DNA from: Bacteroidota bacterium
GTDB taxonomy: Bacteria; Bacteroidota; Bacteroidia; Flavobacteriales; Weeksellaceae
Assembly (NCBI GenBank): GCA_023423715.1
Contig: JAFAFC010000034.1
Location: 62,001-126,000 of the forward strand
Reading direction: 5' to 3'
Length of the DNA stretch: 64,000 nucleotides
Part shown: piece by piece, positions 35,737 to 44,707 of the stretch
Numbering within the stretch: the stretch's first letter is position 1
How the letters are laid out: each line of letters begins with the position of its first letter
Made by a program: the position numbers and the translations under genes
The notes under the pieces: model-generated
The model's database searches: none
Seen by the model: only the letters and a program-made list of their open reading frames with translations
What the model was told of the DNA's origin: nothing

Positions 35737-37500
35737 TCATTCTGGCTTCAAATTATAGTCTTTCCCTTGAAATGAAACCTGAGAAGTAGAGCTCGGAAAC
35801 ATTGTGACAGAATACGTTTTCACCCTTCGATTAACGATATACGGCTGAATGGAATATTTTTCAACATCATTTATTTCAGCATCTTCAGGAATGTAAAAAT
35901 CAACATGATCGCCTTGTTTAACTGAGAATAATGAAGTTTTAAATGTAGAATGTACAATAGATTCTGTTTTTTGAAAAGCAAAATAATCAGAAAAAAGACG
36001 AACCGAGTAGAACAACAAAAGTAAATACGAAAATCGCAGAACGTCTTTCATCGAACGTTTAACCAAAACGTTTCTTAAGAAATAGCACAAGACAAAAAGC
36101 AATACAACCTCAACCCAATTCATTGAAATATTCTCCACTAATTGCCTATCAAAGCTTCCAAAAAAGTGAACTAGTCGAAGAAATAGTGTTGCAAATTGAT
36201 CATAAAACCAATTCAGAATCGAAAATTGAAGTCCAAAACCGATTAGTAAAACATAGCAAAATGAGAAAACTATAAAAAGTTGAGCAACAAAAACCATGAC
36301 CAGATTTGCCAAAATAGAAATCAATGGAAATTGATGAAAATAATATATAATTAGAGGTAGTGTTGATAATTGGGCACTTAAGGTCAAACTAAAAACCGTT
36401 TTCGCATAGTTCAAAACAACATTCTTAGTTTCAGGAAAAAGATTTGAAATTGGTTTATTCAGCCAAAAAATTCCCAAAACCGCAATAAAACTCAGTTGAA
36501 ATCCTACATCAAAAATCTGATTGGTATCCCAAAGCAAAATAAGCATCGCCGACAAACTCAAGGAATGAATCAAATCGGGTTTTCGTTCTAAAATAACATA
36601 GGCGTAATAAATCGTCAGCATTAAAGACGATCGTACAACCGAATTTCCATAGTCAATTAGAATTGAAAACAACCAAATGCAGATCAGCGAAATGATGATA
36701 ACCACTTTTTTCGGAAGTCGGATTTTTGAAAAGATAAAATAAATCAGCGCAAAAATAACCACCATATGAGATCCCGAAATCGCGAGAATATGTACCAAAC
36801 CCGTTTTATTGAAATCCGAAACCACCGAAGCATCCATTTCTGTTCGATCGGCTAGAATAATTCCTTTTAAGAGTTCTTTATTTGAATTGGAAACTTCTGG
36901 CAATTCCGAAATCGAATTAAGAATATTCAACCGCCATTGTTTGATTTTTGTTGAAAAAGAAAGCGAAGAAACTTTAGCCGATTGAATTTCATTAGGGAAA
37001 TATATTTGATAGAAAACACCTTGTCTCTTCAAATACTTTTGATAATTAAATTGATAGTCGTTTTTCGGAGGCTCAACCAAACGAATAAAGACCGAACCTT
37101 GATATTGATGTTCAAAATCCAATAATTTTTGCTCTTTTGGGATGGAAACAACAGCCAAAAAAGTATTAGACTTTGAAAAAACTTCAACGATGTATCTTCT
37201 ATTCGAGACATTAGAATTCAATTTTTTCACTAATTGAAACTGAACAACATCTTTAGAATTGATTTCTACATTCGGAGATTTCGGTTCCTGAATTTGATGC
37301 AGAAGCGTTCCAAAACAGAAAAATAGAATCAACAACGAATATTCTACAAATCGATTTTTGAAGAAATAAACAAAAATAGATGCTGAAAAAACCAGTAAAA
37401 ATGCGCTAAAAAGAATCCAAAAATTTTGCGGGTACGTGTCTTGAAAAACAATACCTAAAATAAAAGCGATGCAAATAAAGAAAATAGGTTCTTTTTTCAT
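35737..37500 (-). CDS. comEC: ComEC/Rec2-family DNA uptake protein without MBL domain
   Basis: A polytopic membrane protein of 587 residues from the ATG at 37500; a GTG three codons earlier is a less likely start. The N-terminal DUF4131-like part (about 1-170) is followed by the Competence core starting at LLKGIILADRTEMD, with HILAISGSHMVVIFAL, VVRSSLMLTIYYAYV and FDVGFQLSFIAVLGI. Family members import single-stranded DNA across the inner membrane in transformation. The C-terminal metallo-beta-lactamase domain of Gram-positive ComEC is absent. It lies between sdhC and lpxB. Role in uptake is inferred from the family. Confidence 0.88.
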   Translation of the reverse strand: MKKEPIFFICIAFILGIVFQDTYPQNFWILFSAFLLVFSASIFVYFFKNRFVEYSLLILFFCFGTLLHQIQEPKSPNVEINSKDVVQFQLVKKLNSNVSNRRYIVEVFSKSNTFLAVVSIPKEQKLLDFEHQYQGSVFIRLVEPPKNDYQFNYQKYLKRQGVFYQIYFPNEIQSAKVSSLSFSTKIKQWRLNILNSISELPEVSNSNKELLKGIILADRTEMDASVVSDFNKTGLVHILAISGSHMVVIFALIYFIFSKIRLPKKVVIIISLICIWLFSILIDYGNSVVRSSLMLTIYYAYVILERKPDLIHSLSLSAMLILLWDTNQIFDVGFQLSFIAVLGIFWLNKPISNLFPETKNVVLNYAKTVFSLTLSAQLSTLPLIIYYFHQFPLISILANLVMVFVAQLFIVFSFCYVLLIGFGLQFSILNWFYDQFATLFLRLVHFFGSFDRQLVENISMNWVEVVLLFVLCYFLRNVLVKRSMKDVLRFSYLLLLFYSVRLFSDYFAFQKTESIVHSTFKTSLFSVKQGDHVDFYIPEDAEINDVEKYSIQPYIVNRRVKTYSVTMFPSSTSQVSFQGKDYNLKPE

Positions 37501-37551
37501 GCAACTCACTGTTTGTCAAAGTGAATTTACATAAAAATCAGAATAGAAAAA

Positions 37552-38655
37552 CTAACCTTTAACAATAATTTTTGCGGCAACATCGCTCGCACCACTACCA
37601 CCCAGTTTTGCACGTAATTCGGCGTAATCGGAAAGTATTTTGCTGCGATTTTGACCAAGAATAAGATTCAATTCTTTAATTAAATTATTGGTTGTAAGCT
37701 CATTTTGAATCAATTCGGTAACCACTTCGCGATCCATAATCAAATTCACCAACGAAATATATTTGATATTTTTTCCCACCAAACGTTTCCCGATTTGATA
37801 CGAAATGAAATTTCCGCGATAGCACACCACTTCGGGAATATTCAGCAAAGCCGTTTCTAAAGTTGCCGTGCCCGAGGTCACCAAAGCAGCTTTGGAACAA
37901 CGTAATAAATCGTAGGTTTTGTTGGAAACAAAATGAACCGAATCGTCCACATATTTTTGATAAAACTCTTTCGGCAAACTTGGCGCTCCTGCAATTACAA
38001 ATTGATATGCGGGAAACGAAGATTGTACGGATAACATCAACTCTAGCATTTTCTCAACTTCTTGCTTTCGAGAACCGGGAAGCAAAGCGATAATTTCTTT
38101 ATCGTTTAATCCATTTTGAGTTTTAAATTCATCAACATTAATATCCGGCAAATCCGAAATCGCATCTAATAAAGGATGACCAACAAACTCAACTTCCACT
38201 TGATGCTTCTTATAAAAATCCTTTTCAAAAGGGAGAATTACAAGCATCTCATCTACAAATTTACGAATGGTTTTCACACGACCTTCCTTCCAAGCCCAAA
38301 GTTGAGGCGAAATATAATATACGACTTTAATCCCAAGGCTTTTCGCATATTCTGCAATACGTAAATTAAATCCTGGATAATCAATTAATATTAAAACATC
38401 GGGTTGATACGCTTTCAAATCCGCTTTGCAAACATCAATATTTTTCAAAATGGTTCTTAAATTCATCGCTACTTCAACAAAACCCATAAATGCAAGATCA
38501 CGGTAATGCTTTACAAGTTTTCCGCCCACATTTTGCATCAAATCACCACCCCAAAAACGAAATTCTGCTTGAGAATCTTCTTTCAGAATAGATTTCATCA
38601 GATTGCTTCCATGCAAATCTCCAGATGCTTCACCAGCGATGATGTAATACTTCAT
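37552..38655 (-). CDS. lpxB: Lipid-A-disaccharide synthase
   Basis: A GT19 glycosyltransferase joining UDP-2,3-diacylglucosamine and lipid X to form the lipid A disaccharide at the inner membrane. I take the ATG at 38655 (367 residues), since KYYIIAGEASGDLHGSNLM is the family start; an in-frame GTG 27 bases earlier gives a poor N-terminus. Other marks are FWGGDLMQNVGG, VYYISPQLWAWKEGRVKTI, FVGHPLLD, LLPGSRKQEV and VTSGTATLETALL. It is divergent from the DUF2480 gene. Confidence 0.95.
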   Translation of the reverse strand: MKYYIIAGEASGDLHGSNLMKSILKEDSQAEFRFWGGDLMQNVGGKLVKHYRDLAFMGFVEVAMNLRTILKNIDVCKADLKAYQPDVLILIDYPGFNLRIAEYAKSLGIKVVYYISPQLWAWKEGRVKTIRKFVDEMLVILPFEKDFYKKHQVEVEFVGHPLLDAISDLPDINVDEFKTQNGLNDKEIIALLPGSRKQEVEKMLELMLSVQSSFPAYQFVIAGAPSLPKEFYQKYVDDSVHFVSNKTYDLLRCSKAALVTSGTATLETALLNIPEVVCYRGNFISYQIGKRLVGKNIKYISLVNLIMDREVVTELIQNELTTNNLIKELNLILGQNRSKILSDYAELRAKLGGSGASDVAAKIIVKG

Positions 38656-38709
38656 AATGATAATAGATAAAACAATAGGCACTCACCTATTGGTATGCAA
38701 AAATAAGCG

Positions 38710-38717
38710 TAAATTTG
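38710..38717 (+). promoter_or_regulatory. Putative -7 box for the DUF2480 gene
   Basis: TAAATTTG, exact TAnnTTTG, is 17 bases before the ATG. A TTG at 38690-38692 is 17 bases upstream of it and may be the -33 element. Confidence 0.55.
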
Positions 38718-38734
38718 TTTAAAGTTAGAAAAAG

Positions 38735-39244
38735 ATGAACGAAGAATACGAAATAAAAAACCGAGTTGCCGATAGTGGATTGGTGAATTTCGATATAACA
38801 AACCTTCTTCCGAAAGGAAAAAGAATAGGAATTGACTTGAAAGATTTTTTATTTGAAGGACTTATTTTAAAAGAAAAAGACTTTCGCGAAAAAATAAAAA
38901 ATCTAGACATCACCCCTTTTGAAGGGCAATTTGTATACATTTACAATTCTGCAGATGCTATTGTTCCTTTGTGGGCGTACTTTTTATTGACTTCTAAAGT
39001 TGCTGAAGTTGCTAAGAAAGTGGTTTATGGAGATCGAGATCAGTTGGAAGTTTTGCTCATGCACGATGCTATTTTAGAATATGATTTTGAAACTTTGAAA
39101 GACAAACGTGTCTTGGTAAAAGGCTGTTCCGATAACACCATTCCTGAAAACGCCTATGTTGAATTGGTGGAAGCTTTACGCCCCGTTGTAAAAACATTGA
39201 TGTTCGGAGAAGCTTGTTCCAATGTTCCGATTTTTAAAAATTAA
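38735..39244 (+). CDS. DUF2480 family protein
   Basis: A 169-residue soluble protein matching the DUF2480 family in length and pattern: it opens with EIKNRVADSGLVNFDI, has DLKDFLFEGLILKEKDFRE and WAYFLLTSKVAEVAKKVVYGD, and ends in VELVEALRPVVKTLMFGEACSNVPIFK. No signal peptide or enzyme motif. The family is nearly confined to Bacteroidota and its function is not known. It has its own likely promoter and is divergent from lpxB. Confidence 0.9.
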   Translation: MNEEYEIKNRVADSGLVNFDITNLLPKGKRIGIDLKDFLFEGLILKEKDFREKIKNLDITPFEGQFVYIYNSADAIVPLWAYFLLTSKVAEVAKKVVYGDRDQLEVLLMHDAILEYDFETLKDKRVLVKGCSDNTIPENAYVELVEALRPVVKTLMFGEACSNVPIFKN

Positions 39245-39321
39245 ATTTTCGGAATGTAATTTGCTAATCAAAACGCACGAAAAAAAATAACAATCAAACA
39301 AACAAGTAACACAAAAAAATT

Positions 39322-39978
39322 ATGAGCCTATTAGACCTTATCGGTGGAGCAGCTGGAAGTCAAGTTGCAAGCCAAGCAGAGAACAAATTCGGAATTCAAA
39401 AAAACCAAGTAATTGCTTTATTAGCCGTTGCTGCGCCATTGATTATTTCGTATTTAAGAAATAAATCTCAAGACCAAAAAGAAGCAGAATCTTTGAATAA
39501 TGCACTTGACAGAGACCACGACGGAAGTATCTTAAACGATATTTCTCAAGCGGATGCGAGACAAGCGGAAGGAGGTTCTATCTTGGATCATATTTTCGGT
39601 GGTAATAAAGTGAATGTTGAAAATCAGCTTTCGCAAAATACGGGAATTTCCATGGACAAAATTGGTCCAATTTTAGCGATGTTAGCGCCTGTAATCATGG
39701 GATATATCGGTAAAGAAAAACAACAAAGCAACGTAAATGCAGGTGGTTTAGGTGATTTGTTGGGTGGAATTTTAGGTGGAGCTTCTCAACAAGCGCAAGC
39801 TCAAGATTCTAATCCTTTGAACGATATTCTAGGAAGTGTTCTTGGTGGTGGCCAAGCGCAATCTTCAGGAAATCCATTAAACGATATCTTAGGAAGCGTT
39901 TTGGGTGGCGGAAACCAACAACAAGCTCAACAAGGTGGCCTTGGCGGTTTGCTAGGAAGCATCTTAGGAGGAAAATAA
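39322..39978 (+). CDS. DUF937 domain protein with Gly-rich repeats
   Basis: A 218-residue protein. The first 130 residues hold two DUF937-like helical units: LLDLIGGAAGSQVASQAENKFGIQ and a later one with VENQLSQNTGISMDKIGPILAMLAPVIMGYIGK, each helix-rich with a hydrophobic LLAVAAPLIISYL-type segment. The C-terminal third is a run of repeats of the form NPLNDILGSVLGGG (near 165-195) with Gln-rich spacers, ending GGLLGSILGGK. No signal peptide. Related proteins are of unknown function; some oligomerise. It has its own terminator. Confidence 0.8.
   Translation: MSLLDLIGGAAGSQVASQAENKFGIQKNQVIALLAVAAPLIISYLRNKSQDQKEAESLNNALDRDHDGSILNDISQADARQAEGGSILDHIFGGNKVNVENQLSQNTGISMDKIGPILAMLAPVIMGYIGKEKQQSNVNAGGLGDLLGGILGGASQQAQAQDSNPLNDILGSVLGGGQAQSSGNPLNDILGSVLGGGNQQQAQQGGLGGLLGSILGGK
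39811..39915 (+). repeat. Tandem repeat inside the DUF937 gene
   Basis: Two near-identical units of about 54 bases, coding NPLNDILGSVLGGGQ/N with short Gln/Ser spacers. A degenerate related unit (GGLLGSILGGK) follows at the gene's end. Confidence 0.75.
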
Positions 39979-39995
39979 TTTCAGACACGAGATAT

Positions 39996-40027
39996 AAAAA
40001 GACCGAAGATTATTCTTCGGTCTTTTT
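39996..40027. terminator. Bidirectional terminator shared by the DUF937 and bTHX genes
   Basis: AAAAAGACCGAAGA-TTAT-TCTTCGGTCTTTTTT. The stop codon and last codons of the minus-strand bTHX gene lie within the right arm. Confidence 0.88.
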
Positions 40028-40252
40028 TGTTGTCTTTTTTGCTTTTGGCTTTTCTTCTGCAGTTTCGGCTTTTACCGTTTTTGGTTTGGTTGTTTTAGGC
40101 TTGGTTTCTTTTTTTTCAGCTTCCACTTTCGGCGCTTTTGCAACCTTTTCAACCTTTACTGGAGCTGCTTTCGCTGATTTACGAGGTCTTTTTTTTCCAT
40201 AGCTACCTGCGTTAATTTTACCTCTTCTTGATTTTTGATCTCCTTTTCCCAT
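40010..40252 (-). CDS. Small ribosomal subunit protein bTHX with long basic tail
   Basis: An 80-residue protein. Residues 1-25 (MGKGDQKSRRGKINAGSYGKK) match the short 30S protein THX, which in Thermus is only 26 residues and sits in the 30S head. The remaining 55 residues are almost only Lys, Ala, Pro, Thr, Val and Glu, with repeated PKT and KAE units, like a histone H1 tail. The tail may bind RNA or DNA or be disordered. It is monocistronic and its 3' end lies in the terminator stem. Confidence 0.85.
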   Translation of the reverse strand: MGKGDQKSRRGKINAGSYGKKRPRKSAKAAPVKVEKVAKAPKVEAEKKETKPKTTKPKTVKAETAEEKPKAKKTTKKTEE

Positions 40253-40333
40253 AAATGATATTTTGATGATTTATACGAAGTTACAAATTTTTTGAAAACA
40301 AAAAAACTTCAAAACATCAATCAAAGGAAACCC

Positions 40334-41317
40334 TTAAAACAAAGGATTTTTAAATATAGATTCAATAATCATCTCGGTTTCATCAGGAAAATCAAATGCT
40401 TTTTGTCGATCATCGTGTACCCAAATTTTCAGTTTTTCTAAAAACTCAGCTTCTTTCCAAATCACAGGAAATCCCATTTTTTCTAAAGCCAAAGCATTAC
40501 ACTGCTGTTCATATTGTTTATGCATGGGAACAACCAAAAGTTTTTTACCTAAATACAGAGCTTCTGCTGGACCTTCAAAACCGCCACCTGTTAAAAATCC
40601 ACAACAATTTTTCAAGGATGTCTGGAATTCCGCATTGTTGATGGGCGAAACCAACGCATTTCCTTTTTCATACTTCGATTTTGAATGTTTTGAAAAAATA
40701 TGCCATTGAATTTCAGGAAAATTTTGAACCATTTTCAGAATAAAAGTATCCGAATAGGCTGGAAGATACACCGTATAATGCCCTAAATTTTGAGGATTTA
40801 AATTTCGAATTTCACTTCGGATAACGGGTGTATGAATAAAGTCGTCATATTTTTCAAAATGAAAAGCAATTTGCGAAGTGGAAGGCGCATAATGATTCAT
40901 AATTTGCTTTCCCCAATGAAATCCTTTTAATTGAGGTGTTTTTGCTGATAAAAAAGCCGCTTGATGACTCAAACCAATACTTTTTTTTCCTTGAAAGCGG
41001 CAAGCCCAAGCAGTAACTGGCTCAAAATCGTTAACAATCACATCATAATCCTTTACAGGAAGTTGTTTGCAATCTTTTAAAAATTGTTGAAAATCAAACT
41101 TTCGCCATGTTTCTTTGAAATCAATTCCACCCTTGCTACCAAAAACGAATCCAAATCCATTAAAACGATACTTAATTTCATCATCCAAGCCAACCTCAGC
41201 ATGCGTTCCGCTCACCAACAAATCCAAATCTCCATGCTTTTTCAAATGCGGAATAATCTCTCGTGCTCGGCTTAGGTGCCCGTTCCCCGTCCCTTGTATG
41301 GAATACAAAATCTTCAT
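40334..41317 (-). CDS. Glycosyltransferase-like protein (MJ1255/VC2487 type)
   Basis: A protein of 327 residues from the ATG at 41317; an ATG 18 bases upstream would add MYNFGR. The opening KILYSIQGTGNGHLSRAREIIPHL is the GT-B glycine-rich loop with the acceptor-side His of MurG-like enzymes. The C-terminal half has CGFLTGGGFEGPAEALYLGKKLLVVPMHKQYEQQCNALAL, the sugar-nucleotide binding pattern with the E and Q of GT28. No membrane segment or signal. Donor and acceptor are unknown; an envelope glycan or glycolipid is a fair guess. Confidence 0.8.
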   Translation of the reverse strand: MKILYSIQGTGNGHLSRAREIIPHLKKHGDLDLLVSGTHAEVGLDDEIKYRFNGFGFVFGSKGGIDFKETWRKFDFQQFLKDCKQLPVKDYDVIVNDFEPVTAWACRFQGKKSIGLSHQAAFLSAKTPQLKGFHWGKQIMNHYAPSTSQIAFHFEKYDDFIHTPVIRSEIRNLNPQNLGHYTVYLPAYSDTFILKMVQNFPEIQWHIFSKHSKSKYEKGNALVSPINNAEFQTSLKNCCGFLTGGGFEGPAEALYLGKKLLVVPMHKQYEQQCNALALEKMGFPVIWKEAEFLEKLKIWVHDDRQKAFDFPDETEMIIESIFKNPLF

Positions 41318-41397
41318 TCTACCGAAATTATACATTTTTTATGGAATATATTTTAACAGAATACTAAATTTGTTGTGAACCAACTAACACAAAGAAA

Positions 41398-41745
41398 ATG
41401 CTACAAACCATCATTCCAAAAATTCCTTTTATTGATAAAGAAAAAACGCTGAATTACTATAAAAATTTAGGTTTTAAACTTAAAGCAGATTATGGAGTTT
41501 ATCTTATTTTAGAAAGTAATCAGTTGGAAATTCATTTCTTTCATTATCCAAGTTTGGAAAGAGAAAAATCTGATTTCATGCTATATATACGATGTTCAGA
41601 AATTGAAAACTTATATCAAAACTTGCAGGATAGTGAAGTTGAAATCCATCCAAACGGACCTTTAGAAACAAAACCTTGGGGACAAAAAGAATTTTCACTC
41701 ATTGATCCCAACGGAACTTTACTCACTTTTGGGGAATCAAATTAA
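41398..41745 (+). CDS. VOC/glyoxalase-fold protein (bleomycin-resistance-like)
   Basis: A 115-residue single VOC module with the two beta-alpha-beta-beta-beta units: PKIPFIDKEKTLNYYKNLGFKL opens the first and LYIRCSEIENLYQNL the second, ending PWGQKEFSLIDPNGTLLTFGE. The ending is typical of bleomycin-binding or dioxygenase-like VOC proteins. Possible metal ligands are the His in LEIHFFH and a late Glu. Function cannot be told. It starts 15 bases before the S41 peptidase gene, probably one transcript. Confidence 0.85.
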   Translation: MLQTIIPKIPFIDKEKTLNYYKNLGFKLKADYGVYLILESNQLEIHFFHYPSLEREKSDFMLYIRCSEIENLYQNLQDSEVEIHPNGPLETKPWGQKEFSLIDPNGTLLTFGESN

Positions 41746-41760
41746 AGAACTTAGTAAACT

Positions 41761-42825
41761 ATGAAAAAACAATTTTTTATTGCTTTTATATTTCTTTTAT
41801 TTCAAACGCAGAATTTTGCTCAAGAGAAATCGATTTCTGCTTCAAGTAATGATCCTTCAACAACAAAATTGAATATAAGCGAAGCAAATAAAGCACTTGA
41901 CGACATACTGGATATTACCGAAAAAATATCTATTTATAGAAAAAACGTAAAATGGAAAACAATACTCCCACAAGTTAGAAGCACTTTAGACATCAATGCT
42001 CCCAATGTATTTTTAGCGGTAAAACCTAGCGTCGAATTACTACTGGATAAGCTAAATGACAACCATTCTTTTTTACTATATAATAATAAAGAAAGAGCGC
42101 ACAGAGCGAATCCTAAGAATTTTGAGTCAACAATCAACCCAATAACTCTTGAAACATTAAAGCAAGATGATAAAAAAGTAAAAACAGAAAAACTTACGGA
42201 TAATATTGGCTATATATTGATTCCATCAAACAACATTGATTTAAGCGACCGCGAAAAGCAAGAGATAATTCTTGGTCAAGAAATACGAGACTCTCTTTGT
42301 AATTTGTTACCAGAAAAACTAAAGGGCATTGTTGTAGACCTCCGTATTAATACAGGTGGAAATATGTTTCCTATGGTTGGCGGACTAGGACCAATAATAG
42401 GTGATGGCGATGCGGGGTTTATAATCTCTAATGGCAAAACCATCAATTCTTGGAGTATTAATAATGGAAGTATCAAAGGCTTAACTCTTGAAAATAATTG
42501 CGAACAAAACCATAATATTAAAATAGTTATTCTCATTGGCCCAGCAACAGGTAGTTCTGGAGAAATCACCGCTATTTCCTTTATTGGAAAACCGAACATA
42601 AAATTAATTGGTGAAAACTCCGCAGGATACACTACCGCAAACACGACTATCAAAATTGCAGAAAATCTTCATTTTTTTCTTGCAATCGCATACGATGCCG
42701 ACCGTAATAAAAAGGAATACCGAAATTTTATCACTCCAGATATTACAATTAAAGACGGCGATAATTTTAAAGACTTATCACAAGACAAAAAAATACAAAA
42801 AGCCATTGAGTGGATTAACCAATAA
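41761..42825 (+). CDS. Secreted S41 family peptidase, no PDZ domain
   Basis: A 354-residue secreted protein with a signal peptide ending at NFAQ21. The helical N-terminal part (40-130) is followed directly by the S41 core: KGIVVDLRINTGGNMFPMVGGL near 188-208 and the nucleophile region GPATGSSGEITAISF, with Ser265 or Ser266. The following GENSAGYTTAN (284-294) resembles the tricorn-like branch rather than CtpA, and no CtpA-type catalytic Lys is evident. No PDZ domain is seen. Likely a periplasmic or lipid-side protease; target unknown. It follows the VOC gene by 15 bases. Confidence 0.88.
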   Translation: MKKQFFIAFIFLLFQTQNFAQEKSISASSNDPSTTKLNISEANKALDDILDITEKISIYRKNVKWKTILPQVRSTLDINAPNVFLAVKPSVELLLDKLNDNHSFLLYNNKERAHRANPKNFESTINPITLETLKQDDKKVKTEKLTDNIGYILIPSNNIDLSDREKQEIILGQEIRDSLCNLLPEKLKGIVVDLRINTGGNMFPMVGGLGPIIGDGDAGFIISNGKTINSWSINNGSIKGLTLENNCEQNHNIKIVILIGPATGSSGEITAISFIGKPNIKLIGENSAGYTTANTTIKIAENLHFFLAIAYDADRNKKEYRNFITPDITIKDGDNFKDLSQDKKIQKAIEWINQ

Positions 42826-42828
42826 AAA

Positions 42829-42867
42829 TCAAGCCTTTTGGCCAAAAAATCAAAAGGCTTTTTCTTT
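42829..42867 (+). terminator. Terminator of the VOC-S41 transcript
   Basis: AAGCCTTTTG at 42831-42840 pairs with CAAAAGGCTT at 42851-42860, followed by TTTCTTTG. Confidence 0.82.
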
Positions 42868-42876
42868 GATTTTCCC

Positions 42877-42884
42877 TATCTTTG
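42877..42884 (+). promoter_or_regulatory. Putative -7 box for aspS
   Basis: TATCTTTG, exact TAnnTTTG, 64 bases before the aspS start. The leader between is A/T-rich with repeated AAAATTTAAAAT-like tracts. No good -33 TTTG is at the right distance. Confidence 0.5.
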
Positions 42885-42948
42885 CACCTGAAATTTTTGG
42901 TGGAAAACATCTAAAATTCAAAATCTAAAATTTAAAATTTCAAGAAAA

Positions 42949-44703
42949 ATGTTCCGTACACACACCAATGGCGAATTGACGCTAAAAAATCTAAATGAAG
43001 AAGTTACACTTTCAGGATGGGTACAAACCATTCGTGACAAAGGTTTTATGATTTGGATCGATTTGCGAGATCGTTACGGAATTACACAGTTGGTTTTCGA
43101 TCAAGAGCGTTCTACAGCTGCTTTGATGGAGGAAGCGAAGAAATTAGGTCGTGAATTTGTGATTCAAGTTCAAGGAAAAGTAATTGAAAGAGCTTCTAAA
43201 AATCCAAAAATCCCAACGGGTGACATTGAAATTTTGGTTGAAAAATTAACGATTTTAAATGAATCTCAGTTGCCACCATTCACCATCGAAGACGAAACCG
43301 ACGGCGGCGAAGAATTGAGAATGAAATACCGCTATTTGGATATCCGTAGAAATCCAGTGAAGGACAAATTAATTTTCCGTCACAAAATGGCGCAAAAAGT
43401 TAGAAATTATCTTTCTGATGAAGGTTTTATCGAGGTTGAAACTCCTGTTTTAATTAAATCTACACCAGAAGGCGCAAGAGATTTCGTGGTTCCAAGCAGA
43501 ATGAATCCTGGTCAGTTTTATGCACTTCCACAGTCGCCTCAAACTTTCAAACAATTGTTGATGGTTGGCGGAATGGACAAATATTTCCAAATTGTGAAAT
43601 GTTTCCGTGACGAGGATTTAAGAGCCGACAGACAGCCAGAATTTACACAAATCGATTGCGAAATGGCGTTTGTAGAGCAAGAAGACATTATGAATGTTTT
43701 CGAAGGCATGACAAAAACCTTGTTGAAAGACATTACAGGAAAAGATTTCCAAGATTTCCCAAGAATGACTTTTGCTGATGCGATGAAAAAATACGGAAAC
43801 GACAAGCCAGATATTCGTTTCGGAATGGAGTTTCATGAATTAAATGATTTAACAAAAGGAAAAGATTTCAAAATATTTGACGATGCCGAATTGGTTGTTG
43901 GAATTAATGTAGAAGGTGCTGCAGAATACACAAGAAAACAAATCGACGAGCTTACAGATTGGGTAAAACGCCCGCAAATTGGAGCTTTAGGCATGGTTTG
44001 GGTGAAATATCAAATGGATGGAACGATTACTTCATCGGTAAACAAATTCTACAACGAAGCTGCTTTGAAAGCGATTGTTGAGGAATTCGGAGCAAAAGCT
44101 GGAGATTTAATGTTGATTCTTTCAGGTTCTGAAAACAAAGTAAGAGCGCAACTTTCTGCTTTGAGAATGGAACTTGGAAATCGTTTAGGATTAAGAAAAG
44201 GTGATGAATTTGCACCACTTTGGGTAATCGATTTCCCGCTTTTAGAATGGGACGAAGAAACTGGAAGATACCATGCAATGCACCATCCATTCACATCTCC
44301 GAAAACCGAAGATTTTAGTTTATTAGAAACCGATCCTGGTAAAGCAAGAGCCAACGCTTATGATTTGGTATTGAACGGAAACGAAATCGGTGGTGGTTCT
44401 ATCCGAATTTTCGATAAAGAATTACAATCTAAAATGTTTGATTTATTGGGTTTCACGAAGGAAGAAGCAGAAGCGCAATTCGGATTCTTGATGAATGCCT
44501 TCAAATACGGAGCGCCACCACACGGAGGTTTAGCATTCGGATTTGATAGATTGGTTGCGATTTTGGATGGAAACGAAGTAATCAGAGATTACATCGCATT
44601 CCCTAAAAACAATTCTGGTCGCGACGTGATGATTGACGCTCCAGCTCCAGTTGCAGAAGCTCAATTAGACGAATTAGAATTAAAATTGGAGTTGAAAAAT
44701 TAA
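42949..44703 (+). CDS. aspS: Aspartyl-tRNA synthetase
   Basis: A 584-residue class II synthetase charging tRNA-Asp. The N-terminal OB fold (LSGWVQTIRDKGFMIWIDLRDRYG) binds the anticodon. Class II motif 2 is FRDEDLRADRQPEFTQ and motif 3 GLAFGFDRLVAIL; the bacterial GAD-like insertion is present between about 280 and 420. Length is normal for bacterial AspRS. Whether it is discriminating or also charges tRNA-Asn cannot be decided by eye. Monocistronic, with a terminator about 95 bases on. Confidence 0.97.
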   Translation: MFRTHTNGELTLKNLNEEVTLSGWVQTIRDKGFMIWIDLRDRYGITQLVFDQERSTAALMEEAKKLGREFVIQVQGKVIERASKNPKIPTGDIEILVEKLTILNESQLPPFTIEDETDGGEELRMKYRYLDIRRNPVKDKLIFRHKMAQKVRNYLSDEGFIEVETPVLIKSTPEGARDFVVPSRMNPGQFYALPQSPQTFKQLLMVGGMDKYFQIVKCFRDEDLRADRQPEFTQIDCEMAFVEQEDIMNVFEGMTKTLLKDITGKDFQDFPRMTFADAMKKYGNDKPDIRFGMEFHELNDLTKGKDFKIFDDAELVVGINVEGAAEYTRKQIDELTDWVKRPQIGALGMVWVKYQMDGTITSSVNKFYNEAALKAIVEEFGAKAGDLMLILSGSENKVRAQLSALRMELGNRLGLRKGDEFAPLWVIDFPLLEWDEETGRYHAMHHPFTSPKTEDFSLLETDPGKARANAYDLVLNGNEIGGGSIRIFDKELQSKMFDLLGFTKEEAEAQFGFLMNAFKYGAPPHGGLAFGFDRLVAILDGNEVIRDYIAFPKNNSGRDVMIDAPAPVAEAQLDELELKLELKN

Positions 44704-44707
44704 GAAT

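Noticed and set aside
37501..37509. GTG start of comEC
   Set aside because: The ATG at 37500 follows directly and gives a normal hydrophobic start.
38656..38682. GTG start of lpxB
   Set aside because: It adds nine residues not found at the LpxB N-terminus; the ATG at 38655 fits the family.
39811..39915. CRISPR-like repeats
   Set aside because: The repeats are in-frame coding repeats of the DUF937 protein without unique spacers.
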